Source: Bradyrhizobium sp. in8p8 (GTDB lineage Bacteria; Pseudomonadota; Alphaproteobacteria; Rhizobiales; Xanthobacteraceae). From it: a stretch of 64,000 nucleotides of DNA. This document shows, one piece after another, positions 16,020-26,300 of this stretch. Position 1 is the first letter of the stretch; each line of letters begins with the position of its first letter. The stretch lies in NCBI RefSeq assembly GCF_000426845.1, contig NZ_AUGD01000007.1, positions 62,001-126,000 of the forward strand, written 5' to 3'. The position numbers and the translations under genes are program-made. The notes below the pieces were generated by a model, which was not told the origin of the DNA, did no database searches, and saw only the letters and a list, made by a program, of their open reading frames with translations.

Positions 16020-17677
16020 TTCACGCGCAGGATGCGGTTGGGCGGCAGCGGACCGATCGGCCCGTTCGCCCGGAAAAACGCGAACAGCGCGTCCGCGTCG
16101 TAGCCGCCATATCGCGGTGCCGTACCCTGTTTGGCGACGGTAAACCCGTCTCCGCCGACTGCGAGGTAATCGTTGAGCGTGACGCGGTAGTCGCTTCCAG
16201 GTTCGATCGGCCTGCCGTTGAGCGTCATCTTCTCCGAGATGACGCGCTGCCCGAATGGCTTCGATGCATCCCAGGTATAGCTGAAGCCGTTCGACACCTG
16301 GAGGATCCGCGGCCGCTTGGGATCGAGCCATTGCTGCTCGAGCAGGTCCTTGAGCTGGCTGCCCGTCAGCGTCATGGTGACAAGGCGATTGCGGAACGGC
16401 TGGCTGGCGAAGACATCGCCGAACGTTATCGCGCCATTTTCCTTCGGAGCGATGTCGGTGCGGACGCCGCCGGGATTGGTGAGCGCGATGACAGCGCCGC
16501 CATCCTTCGTATCGCGCGTCGCCGCCAATTGCGCGTCGGCAATGATACCACCAAGCGCGCTTTCGCCGGCGTCGTTCGGCACGCGTGACAGCGTCTGCGT
16601 CACTGAGCCGGCCGGCCGGTTCGCGATCGGCGCGGAGAGCCTGTCGTAGGCGTCGATCAATGCGGTCTGCTCGGGATCCCGGGCCAGCGAGGCATTGGCG
16701 ACGATGACATTCTCGGCCTTCGTCCCGACGATGTCGCGCGTGGCCGGATCGAGCTTCAGGTCGATCGCGGTGACCAGGGTACCGTATTTGTCGCCGCTGG
16801 TGACGAGCCGCCCGTCGATGTCGCAGACGTAGGCTTGGTGGGTGTGGCCGCTGACGACGACGTCGACGGCACGATCGAACCTCTTCACGATCTCGACGAT
16901 CGGCCCGGTAATCGCAGGACATTCATTGTAGTCGCCTGCGGGCTCGCCGCCCTGGTGGATCAGCACCACGATCGCCTCGACGCCCCGCGCCTTCAGCTGC
17001 GGTACCAGCGCGTTCACCGTCTCGGCCTCGTCGCGGAATTCGAGCCCGGCAATGCCGGCTGGAGAGACGATGCCCGCCGTTTCCTTCAAGGTCAGCCCGA
17101 TGAAGGCGATGGGTATGCCGTCGAATTCCCGGATCTCGTAGGGAGGCAGCACACTCTTGCCGGTAGAGGTCTCGATGGTGGAGGCAGCGAGGTACCGGAA
17201 CTTGGCGCCTGTGAATGGATGCGGTCCCTGGCAGCCGTCGACCGGATGGCAACCGCCGTTCTGCATGCGCAGAAGCTCGGTCTTGCCCTCATCGAATTCG
17301 TGATTGCCGACCGAGCTGATCGCGAGGCCCATCATCGAGAGCGACTCGATCGAGGGCTCGTCGTGGAACATCGCCGACAGGAACGGGCTCGCGCCGATCA
17401 GATCGCCGGCGGCAACGAATATGGTGTTCCTGTGCCCTTCGCGCAGCTGCTTGACCAGCGTTGCCAGGTATTCGGCGCCACCAGCGGCCACCATCACCTT
17501 CCTGGTTCTGTCCTCGGGATCGTCGATGCGAATGCCGCCCGGTGGTGGGCGCAGATTGCCGTGGAAGTCGTTGATCGCGAGCACGCGCAGCTCGACCGGC
17601 GCGGCGGTCTGGGCCGACGCGGGAAGGGCGAAGGTGAGCGTCAGTGCGAGTGCGGAAAGGGGGACCGAGTATCGCAT
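16016..17677 (-). CDS. Periplasmic 5'-nucleotidase / metallophosphatase
   Basis: A 553-residue protein with a signal peptide (MRYSVPLSALALTLTFALPASAQ). The N-terminal calcineurin-like phosphoesterase domain shows VLAINDFHGNL, VAAGDLIGASP, SVGNHEFDEGK, and VVSGHTHQAYV, the dimetal ligand set. The C-terminal 5'-nucleotidase domain includes ALTNPGGVRTDI and YTWDASKPFGQR. Such enzymes dephosphorylate extracellular nucleotides for phosphate and nucleoside salvage in the periplasm. Monocistronic by spacing. Length and both domains match UshA-like enzymes. Confidence 0.93.
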   Translation of the reverse strand: MRYSVPLSALALTLTFALPASAQTAAPVELRVLAINDFHGNLRPPPGGIRIDDPEDRTRKVMVAAGGAEYLATLVKQLREGHRNTIFVAAGDLIGASPFLSAMFHDEPSIESLSMMGLAISSVGNHEFDEGKTELLRMQNGGCHPVDGCQGPHPFTGAKFRYLAASTIETSTGKSVLPPYEIREFDGIPIAFIGLTLKETAGIVSPAGIAGLEFRDEAETVNALVPQLKARGVEAIVVLIHQGGEPAGDYNECPAITGPIVEIVKRFDRAVDVVVSGHTHQAYVCDIDGRLVTSGDKYGTLVTAIDLKLDPATRDIVGTKAENVIVANASLARDPEQTALIDAYDRLSAPIANRPAGSVTQTLSRVPNDAGESALGGIIADAQLAATRDTKDGGAVIALTNPGGVRTDIAPKENGAITFGDVFASQPFRNRLVTMTLTGSQLKDLLEQQWLDPKRPRILQVSNGFSYTWDASKPFGQRVISEKMTLNGRPIEPGSDYRVTLNDYLAVGGDGFTVAKQGTAPRYGGYDADALFAFFRANGPIGPLPPNRILRVN

Positions 17678-17828
17678 GGAATGAGACTAGACGTTCCGCA
17701 CGAAGATTTCACGAAAGTTCTCGCCGTCTTTCGGGCTGGCGCCTTCGTCACGCCCGGGAACGACGAGCGAGCGTGCACTCACTGGTCCCTCCCGTTCGCG
17801 GGTTCGTGGAACGCCGCCACCGCGGCGT

Positions 17829-19616
17829 TCAGCCGCTCACCCCCAGCAGCACCGCATCCGCCGACGCGACCGACTCCGCGCTCTCCGTCACGGTGCGCTC
17901 GAGCGCTCCCGCTTGCACCGCGATGTTCTCGGCAAAGAAGCGCGCGAGCGCGACATGGCGCGCAGCGTCCGCGTTGCCGTCGGCCTTTGCGGCAAGCGCT
18001 TCGGAGGCCAGCAGGCAGCCGCCGAGCGTCGAGCCGAACTGCTGCAAATAGGGCGTCGCGCCGGCGAGCGCCTCGTTCGGTGCGGAGGCAACGCGCTCCA
18101 GCAGCCATTTGCTGCTCCGTGTGAGCGCATCGATCGCCTCGCGCAGCTTGGCGCCCGTCGTGCCGAAACCGGGATCGTTCGAGGCCTCGACCTGGCTGAC
18201 GGTTGCCGAGAGCTCGTCGAGCAGCGCCCACACAGACGCGCCGCCATTGGCCGCCAGCTTGCGCGTGACGAGGTCGATCGCCTGGATGCCGTTGGTGCCC
18301 TCGTAGATCGCGGTGATGCGGGCGTCGCGATAGTGCTGGGCCGCGCCGGTCTCCTCGATGAAGCCCATGCCGCCATGCACCTGCACGCCGAGATAGGCGA
18401 CCTCGTTGCCGATGTCGGTGGAATAGGCCTTGGCCATCGGCGTGAGCAGTGCCGCGCGTGCTGCCGCATCTGCGCGCACCTTCGCGTCCTTGGCGCGGGT
18501 CGAGACGTCGATCGCGACCGCGGTCGCATAGCAGATCGTGCGCGCCGCAGCGGTCTGCGCCCGCATCCGCATCAGCATGCGCTTGACGTCGGGATGGACG
18601 AAGATCGCGTCCGAGCCGTCGCCCTTCCTGCCGACCGCGCGGCCCTGCTTGCGCTCCTGCGCGTACGACAGCGCCTGCTGATAGGCGCGGTCGGCAACGC
18701 CGACGCCTTCGAGGCCGACGCCGAGGCGGGCCTGGTTCATCATCGTGAACATGCAGCGCATGCCCTGATTCTCTTCGCCGATGAGGAAACCGATGGCGCC
18801 GCCATGATCGCCCATGGTCATGGTGCAGGTCGGCGAGGCATGCATGCCGAGCTTGTGCTCGACGCCGCTCGCATAGATGTCGTTGCGCTGCCCGAGCGAG
18901 CCGTCCGCATTCACCATGAATTTCGGCACCAGGAACAGCGAGATCCCCTTGGTGCCTGCCGGCGCATCGGGCAGGCGCGCAAGCACGAAATGCACGATGT
19001 TGTCGGTCATGTCGTGCTCGCCATAGGTGATGAAGATCTTAGTTCCCTTGAGGCGATAGGTGCCGTCGGCCTGCTTTTCGGCGCGGGTGCGCAGCGCGCC
19101 CACGTCGGAGCCGGCCTGCGGCTCGGTCAGCTGCATCGTGCCGGTCCATTCGCCGGAGACGAGCTTTCCGAGATAGATTCTTTTCAGCTCGTCGCTACCA
19201 TGCGCGTCCAGCGCCTCGATCGCCGAGGCCGTCAGCAGCGGGCAGAGACCGAAAGCGACGTTGGCGGCGCTCCAGATCTCGGTACAGGCGGCGTTGATCG
19301 CCAGCGGCAGGCCCTGGCCTCCGAAACCTTCCGGGCCGGACACCGCGTTCCAGCCGCCCTCGGTCCAGCGCTTGTAGGCGTCAGGCCAGCCCGGCGCGGT
19401 CGTGACCTTGCCGCCCTCGAGCTTGATACCGTGCTCGTCGCCGACCTTGTTGAGGGGCGCCAGCACGTCGGATGCGAATTTGCCGGCTTCTTCCAGCACG
19501 GCGGCCGCAAGGTCGGCGTCGAAATCGCCGTAATGGCCGGCCTCCACGGCGGCCTTCAGGCCGGCGCCATGGTTGAGCGACAGCAGCATGTCAGAAATAG
19601 GCGCGCGGTAGGTCAT
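17829..19616 (-). CDS. Acyl-CoA dehydrogenase (long form, DmdC/FadE-like)
   Basis: A 595-residue FAD-dependent acyl-CoA dehydrogenase of the long class with an N-terminal extension (TYRAPISDMLLSLNHGAGL) and a C-terminal extra domain. Core motifs are MQLTEPQAGSDVGALRTRAE, KIFITYGEHDMTDNIVHFVLARLP, and VQVHGGMGFIEETGAAQHYRDARI.AIYEGTNGIQAIDL, containing the catalytic Glu region. It introduces the alpha-beta double bond in fatty acyl-CoA or methylthio-propanoyl-CoA-like substrates; which one is unknown. It stands alone, with a 150-base gap before the nucleotidase gene. Confidence 0.92.
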   Translation of the reverse strand: MTYRAPISDMLLSLNHGAGLKAAVEAGHYGDFDADLAAAVLEEAGKFASDVLAPLNKVGDEHGIKLEGGKVTTAPGWPDAYKRWTEGGWNAVSGPEGFGGQGLPLAINAACTEIWSAANVAFGLCPLLTASAIEALDAHGSDELKRIYLGKLVSGEWTGTMQLTEPQAGSDVGALRTRAEKQADGTYRLKGTKIFITYGEHDMTDNIVHFVLARLPDAPAGTKGISLFLVPKFMVNADGSLGQRNDIYASGVEHKLGMHASPTCTMTMGDHGGAIGFLIGEENQGMRCMFTMMNQARLGVGLEGVGVADRAYQQALSYAQERKQGRAVGRKGDGSDAIFVHPDVKRMLMRMRAQTAAARTICYATAVAIDVSTRAKDAKVRADAAARAALLTPMAKAYSTDIGNEVAYLGVQVHGGMGFIEETGAAQHYRDARITAIYEGTNGIQAIDLVTRKLAANGGASVWALLDELSATVSQVEASNDPGFGTTGAKLREAIDALTRSSKWLLERVASAPNEALAGATPYLQQFGSTLGGCLLASEALAAKADGNADAARHVALARFFAENIAVQAGALERTVTESAESVASADAVLLGVSG

Positions 19617-19862
19617 GGCTCACTCCCGAGGGCAGATGTTTGGCGCCGTATTCTCACGAAACGAAGGCGGTCTCAATGGTCGGGGCGGGGTGGCCGGGAA
19701 CGACAGCTTGGGACGCGACGGAAGGGCGGGCGCAACCAATCCCGCGCCTGCGCTATTTCACGCCTCCAGGCGGTTGAAATGCCGCCCCGCTCCCTATAGA
19801 CCGGCTGCGACTGGAGAGAATCCGCGGTAGCGCTATCTTCCGCCATTCACACAGTCGCCTGA

Positions 19863-19937
19863 TGGGGCGTAGCCAAGCGGTAAGGCAGCGGATTTTGATT
19901 CCGCCATTCGGAGGTTCGATCCCTCCCGCCCCAGCCA
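19863..19937 (+). tRNA. tRNA-Gln (anticodon UUG)
   Basis: A full cloverleaf with encoded CCA. The acceptor TGGGGCG (19863-19869) pairs with CGCCCCA (19927-19933), then G and CCA. The anticodon stem GCGGA/TCCGC encloses the loop TTTTGAT, placing TTG at 34-36. The T arm contains GGTTCGATCC. It is the last recognised core gene before the PKS locus, a typical insertion point for islands, but I found no second copy of its 3' end near the right side of the locus. Confidence 0.96.
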
Positions 19938-20363
19938 GCTCTCGCTCGCCCTGCAATCACTCGCGACACCCATCCGGGCTGGGGAGCACTGCTGCAGGCC
20001 GCCCACATCTTTCGCCCGGATGCCGTGTGCTCCTGGCGGCACCGACCGCCGTTCGCTTGTCCCGAAACTTGCAGGCGCAATCATCCAGCAGAACGCCGGA
20101 GGGCGGTCACCGGAATGACAAGGCCCTGACGACAGGCGGCGAGCATAGCGACTCCATTCATGGAAATGACGCTGCCGGAGCGGCATGGTCGTGCAGAGTG
20201 CGGAAGCGAGATCGTAAGTCGCGTCGTGCGACCATCCACGTGCTGTGCCGATTGTCTTGCTTTCTGACCTCTAGCGACCGGTGTGCTAGACGTTTGATGG
20301 GAGGATCAATAGTTTAGTACTGCATTTGGATCGAAAACATTCTCCGGAAAAAAGGTCTCGATT
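19938..20363 (+). other. Intergenic region upstream of the PKS operon
   Basis: There are 426 bases with no convincing gene between tRNA-Gln and the PKS. The last ~120 bases are relatively AT-rich and should hold the PKS promoter. A near-FixK palindrome TTGAT-GGGAGG-ATCAA (20294-20309) has a 6-base spacer instead of 4, so it is not a standard box. An AAAAAAGG stretch (about 20348-20355) ends roughly 9 bases before the GTG start and can serve as ribosome site. No direct repeat of the tRNA end was seen. Confidence 0.5.
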
Positions 20364-23300
20364 GTGACTGCGATTGCTGTTGTCGGCATTGGCTGCAGAC
20401 TACCGGGACATATCGGCTCGCCGGCCGCCTTCTGGAGCGCGCTCCTGGCAGGCAGCGATCTTGTTACTGATATCCCGCAGCAGCGCTGGAATGCCGACGA
20501 CTATTACGTGCCCGTGGCGGGGCTGCCGGGCAGCTCGGTCTCACGCTGGGGCGCGTTCCTGGACGACCCATCGGGCTTCGACCATCGCTTCTTCGGCATC
20601 GGCGAACCTGAGGCTCTCGCCATGGACCCCCAGCACCGGCTGTTGCTTGAGGTCACCTGGGAGGCCGCCGAACATTCTGGTCGCGATCCGCGGTGCCTGT
20701 GCGGGACCGACGCGGGCGTGTTCTTCGGCCTTTCGCATCAGGACTACATGCAGGTCACGCGCGACGCGGGCGCGCTGGGCCAGGCCTACGCTTTCACGGG
20801 CACGCCCTTCAGCATGGCGTCGGGGCGGGTGGCCCATGCGATGGGCCTCACGGGCCCGGCGATCACCATGGACACGGCCTGCTCGTCCAGCCTCGTCGCC
20901 GTGCATGCGGCTCGGCGGAGCCTGCTTGCGCGCGAGTGCCACATTGCGTTTGCCGGCGGGGCAATGTTGATGTTCTCGCCCGCAACATACGCCTCGGCAT
21001 CGGGGCTCGGCATGTTGTCGCCGACAGGCCGGTGTCACGCGTTCGACGAGCGCGCCGATGGTTTCGTGCGCGCCGAGGGCTGCGGCGTCGTGATGCTGAA
21101 GCTGCTGAGCGACGCGCTTCGCGACAACGACCGCGTGCTTGCTGTTATCCGCGGCAGCGCCGTCAACCAGGACGGACGCACGCACAACATACTGGCACCG
21201 TCCCGCGCGGCTCAGGTCGCGGTGATCGATCGTGCCCTTTCCGAAGCGCAGGTTGACCCCTCGTCCGTCGGAATGATCGAGGCGCATGGCACCGGTACGC
21301 CTGTGGGCGACACCGAGGAGTTCCACAGCCTCTCCACGCAGTATGGACGACAGGCGCCCTGCGCACTGGGATCGCTCAAGAGCAACCTCGGCCATGCGGA
21401 ATCGGCGGCGGGCGTCCTGGGCCTGATCAAAACGACGCTCGCGCTCGCGCACGGCGTCGTACCGCGATCACTTCACTTTCATCGGCTGCCCACGCATCTC
21501 CAGACGATCGAGACGCGGCTCTTCGTCCCGACGGATACCGCGCCCTGGCCCTCGACCGGTGCGGACGGACTCCGCCGTGCAGCCGTATCGTCTTACGGCA
21601 TGTCCGGCACGAATGTGCATGTGGTGCTCGAACAGGCTCCTCAGGCAGCGGATTCACCTCTTCCGCTGGAGAGCCGTAGAACAGGCGAACGGCCGTGGCT
21701 GTTTCCAATTTCTTCCACCTCGCCAGCGGCGCTTCGCGCGTCGGCCGGCCGTCTTGCGTCCTGGCTAGACGCGACCGCCGGCAGTCACGGCCCGAGTGAC
21801 GTCGCGCGAACCCTGGCGTGCAGACGAGGGCACAGGCCGGTCCGGCACGCGCTCATTGCGAAAACGCTCGACGATCTGACTGGGCAATTGCATGGGCTCG
21901 CAGGCGATGCCTCTATCGATGCGGAGTGGGTCGATGACAACGGCCGCGGGCCCGTCTTTGTGTTCTCTGGACACGGCTCGCAATGGGACACGATGGGAGC
22001 GGCGCTGCTCGATGTCGACGCGGTCTTCGCCGATGTGATTGCCGCCATTGAGCCTCTGATTCAAGCCGTCAGCGGCTTCTCCGTGACCGATACTCTACGG
22101 CAGCCCGGACAACTCTCCGGGATCGAACGAGTCCAGCCCGCCATTTTCGCCGTGCAGGTCGCGATGGCCGCGTCCCTGAAGGCCCAGGGTGTGGCGCCGT
22201 CCGCAGTGATCGGCCATTCGATGGGCGAAGTGTCGGCCGCAGTCGTGGCTGGCGCACTCTCGCTCGAAGATGGCGTAAAGGTGATCTGTCATCGCGCAAT
22301 GCTGTGCCAGACGCTCGCTGGCTCCGGTGCAATGGCAGTCGTCGGGCTGGCGCCTGCAGCGGTCCGCGAAGATCTGGCGCGCCGGCTGGTCAATGACGTG
22401 GAGGTCGCGGTACTGGCGGCTCCGGCATCCACCGTCGTCGGGGGCTCTGTCGAAGCCGTGCAACGTCTCGTCGCTGCTTGGCAGGCCGAAGGCCTGTTCG
22501 CCCGTGAGGTCGCGGTCGATGTGGCTTCTCATACCTTCCACGTCGAGCCGATCCTTGCGCAATTGTCGGAGCGCCTCGCGGGAGTGACTGCGAACAAGCC
22601 GCAGACGCCGATGTACTCCACGGTCCTGCTTGATCCGCGCGAATCCCCCGTCTGCGATGGCGCTTACTGGGTCGACAACCTTCGGCATTCAGTGCGCTTT
22701 CGTCCCGCCGTGCACGCGGTGCTCGAAGACGGACACCGCGTATTCGTCGAGCTATCGCCGCATCCGATCGTGACCCGCGCGGTGTTGGAGAATGCTGCCG
22801 CGATGGACTTCGCCGTCCGCGCGCTTCCGTCGATGACGCGCGGCGAGCCCATGCGCAACGGGCTTCTCGATCTGGTTGGCGCCATCTACGTCGCGGGCGC
22901 GGCGATCGATTTCGGTGCCATGTATCCGGATGGCCCACTGCTCGATCTCCCGCTGCCGGCCTGGACGCATTATCCCCTGTTCCTTGCGCCGGCTGTGCCA
23001 ACCGCAGGGGCGCATCACCTTCTGTCAACGCATCCGCTTCTGAATGTCCACCGCACGCTGCACGAGGAACCGGAACGCCACATCTGGTCGTCCGAGGTTG
23101 GGCTCAATGCCCACCCCTGGCTTGCGGACCACCGGGTGAACGAAGTGCCGCTTCTCCCGGGCGCTGGCTTCTGCGAGATGGCGCTTGCCGCCGCACGCAT
23201 GGCCTTTGGTACATCGCTCGTCGAAGTGCAGGCGATGACGTTTGACCACGCGCTCCGGTTGGAGCCGTCGATGCCGGTCGTCTGTACAGCAGTGCTGGAT

Positions 23301-26300
23301 CGGCCCGGTGAGTTGAACTTCAGGCTCGAGAGCCGGGCAGACAGCGGAGCGCAGGTCCATGCAAGGGCTCGGCTCTTTGCAGGTGCCTCTGCAGACTCGG
23401 CTCCAGCTTACGACATCGCCGCGCTGCGCGCCGCTCACGCCAGGCCTGTTGCCGCCGATGAAGTGTGGCGATGGTTCGACTCGCAGCGCATCCAGTTCGG
23501 ACCATCATTTCGCGCATTGGGCACCAGCCTGGCGCTATCTGCCGACGGCGCCTCGCTCTTTGCAGATCTTCGGCTCCCGGCGTCGCTCCGAACGGGCGCG
23601 CGCGGCTACACAGTACATCCCGTGCTGCTCGACGCGTGCTTCCAGTCCGTTGGCGCTTTCGCTCAGGTCGTTTCGGGGACAAACGGGCGTCCGCTACTGC
23701 CGCTCTCGGTGAGAAGTCTGCGGCTCCACCACCCAGACGCTGACGCCGCGCACTGCATCACTCGCTTTGTCGCGATGGACGCGCTGCACGTCGAGGTGGA
23801 CATTGATCTGCTCGATGCCTCCGGGCGCGTGCTGCTCAGTGTCGATGGGTTGGCAATGGGTGGCGGTGCGGCCGGACAGCACGCTGACGCCGTGGCCTGC
23901 AACTCGCGCCTGCTCGACGTCGTCTGGGAGCCATGGGATATCCCCCGTGCCAAGGTCCAGCCGGGCGATGGCGCCTGGTTGCTGCTCGACGCCGATGATT
24001 CCGGACACCAGTTGACGATGAGGCTGGAGGGAAGCCTGCGCGAGCAAGGGTTCAAGACTCTCATCCTCAGCAGCGCCGGGGCCGGGAAGGGAGGCATGTG
24101 GCGCGAGCAGATCGAAGATGTTCTGCATCAGCATCGCCCTGCGGCCGTGGCTGTGGTATTGCCGCGCAGCCGCGAGCCAGCGTCTCCGGACGCGGGTCGA
24201 GCCAACATAAGCAGCCTGCTGCACGTGACCAAGGCGTTGATGGAGTGCGAGCGGCGGCCTCGCCTCTTCGTCATCACCTGCATGGCCCAACGCGTACTGC
24301 CGGACGACACCGTCCAACTCGCGCACGCCGGTGTGCGTGGGTGTCTGCGGGCCGTCGGCGCCGAGTTTCCCGCACTCCATCCCACCCAGATCGACGTGGA
24401 CCTTCGAGCGGACCTGTCACTGATTCAGCGTCAATTGCTGAGCGGCTCGAAGGAAGACGAAACGGCGCTGCGCGGGACGAGCGCATACGTCGCACGGCTG
24501 CAGCGAAGTCCGCTTGGTCATGCTGATCGCCGCATGGTGGACCGCGACGCGGCGCGCGATGGTCTTCGCCTGGAGATCCGCGTGCCGGGTGACCTCCAGA
24601 CCCTTGAGATGGCCGCGTTCGAGCGGCGCGCGCCGGACGCGGGCGAGGTGGAGGTGGCCGTCCATGCCACCAGTGTCAATTTCGCCGACGTGCTCGTTGC
24701 CCTTGGTCGCTATCCCACGGTGTGTGGTCGCGCGCAGGATCTCGGCCTGGACTTTGCCGGCATCGTCACCGCCGTCGGGCCGGGCCTTTCGCCGTTTCGC
24801 GTCGGCGACCGAGTGGCCGGGCTCTGCTGCGGGGGAGCTTGGGCCACGTATGTCACTTGCGATGCGCGGCTGCTCGCTGCGATACCCCGCACGCTCACCG
24901 ATGCCGAAGCCGCCGCCATTCTCGCCACAACCGCGACAGCGTGGTACGGCCTCAAGGATCTGGCGCGGATCGGTCCCGGCGACAAGGTGCTCATTCACTC
25001 GGCGACCGGTGGAGTCGGGCAGGCGGCCGTGGCCATTGCGCGCGCGGCCGGTGCAGAGATATTCGCGACCGCGGGCTCCGAGGCGCGGCGAGAACTGCTG
25101 CGCGCCAACGGCATCGGCCACGTGTACGACTCCCGAACCGTGGCATTCGCCGAGCAGATCCGGCAAGACACGGCGGGTTACGGCGTGGACATCGTCCTCA
25201 ACTCGCTCACTGGCGCGTCGCAGCGCGCCGGCCTGGAGCTTCTCGCCCCGGGCGGGCGCTTCATCGAGATCGGCAAGAAGGACATCTATGGGGGCACGTG
25301 GGTCGAGCTGTCTCCGTTCAAGCGCAACCTGTCGTTCTTCGCGGTCGACCTGGCGCAGATGTGTATGACTGCTCCGGCTCGCGTGCAGGCATTGCTGTCG
25401 CGCGTCATGCGTCTTGCCGGAGAGGAGCGGCGGATCCTGCCAGACATCGCTGCCTATCCTCTCGCCGACGCGGCTCGCGCCATTCGCGTTGTCAGCGGCG
25501 CCGGTCACATCGGCAAGCTCGTGCTCTCGGTTCCAAGGACCGGCCATTACCGCGTGCCAGAGGCGCCGAAGCGCTTCACGCCGTTCAAGAGCGATGGCGC
25601 TTACATCGTCACCGGCGGCCTGGGCGGGCTCGGCCTGCTGATCGCCGACGCGATGTCCGCTGCCGGGGCTGGCCGCGTGATCCTCAATGCGCGTTCCAGG
25701 CCGACGGACGCGGCTGCGAGCGTGTTGGCCGGGATGAGAGCGCGGGGCACCGAGGTCGAGGTGATAAGTGCGGATATCGCGGCTCCATCGACCGCGCGGC
25801 GCCTTGTCGAAGCTGCCACTGCGACAGGCCTCTCGCTGCGCGGTGTCCTGCACGGCGCAGCCGTCGTCGCAGACGGTATCCTTCCCTCCGTCACCGAGGA
25901 GAGGCTGTATCGGAATTGGGCGCCGAAGGTGGATGGCGCCTGGCATTTGCATCAGGCAACCTTGAAGCGACAGCTCGACTGGTTTTGCTGTTTCTCGTCG
26001 GTCGCAGCGCTCTTTGGTTCGCCGGGGCAGTCCGCCTACGCTGCCGCCAACAGTTGGCTTGACACCTTCACGCAGTGGCGGCGCGCGCAGGGCCTGCCGT
26101 CGTCGGCAATTGCCTGGGCCGCGTGGGCGGACGTCGGCGCGGGTGCGCATCTCTCGGCCCGCGGCGATGTGCGAATGATTGACCCACGCGATGGCGCTTA
26201 TGCATTCGAGACGCTGCTGCGGCACGACCGCGGCTATGCCGCATATGTCGATGTTGGCGGCGCGCCGTGGCTGACGTCGCTATCGGCGCGAAGCCCGTTC

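Noticed and set aside
17913..19799. A 628-codon plus-strand frame antisense to the acyl-CoA dehydrogenase
   Set aside because: It has no recognisable motifs, and the dehydrogenase reads with all family signatures.
20294..20309. FixK-like palindrome TTGAT-N6-ATCAA upstream of the PKS
   Set aside because: The spacer is 6 bases instead of the 4 required between half sites, so a standard FixK/FNR dimer would not fit; kept only as a note in the intergenic entry.
24417..26225. A 602-codon minus-strand frame within the PKS
   Set aside because: It lies under the ER and KR domains of the PKS, which are unmistakable; the composition of the antisense frame is not protein-like.
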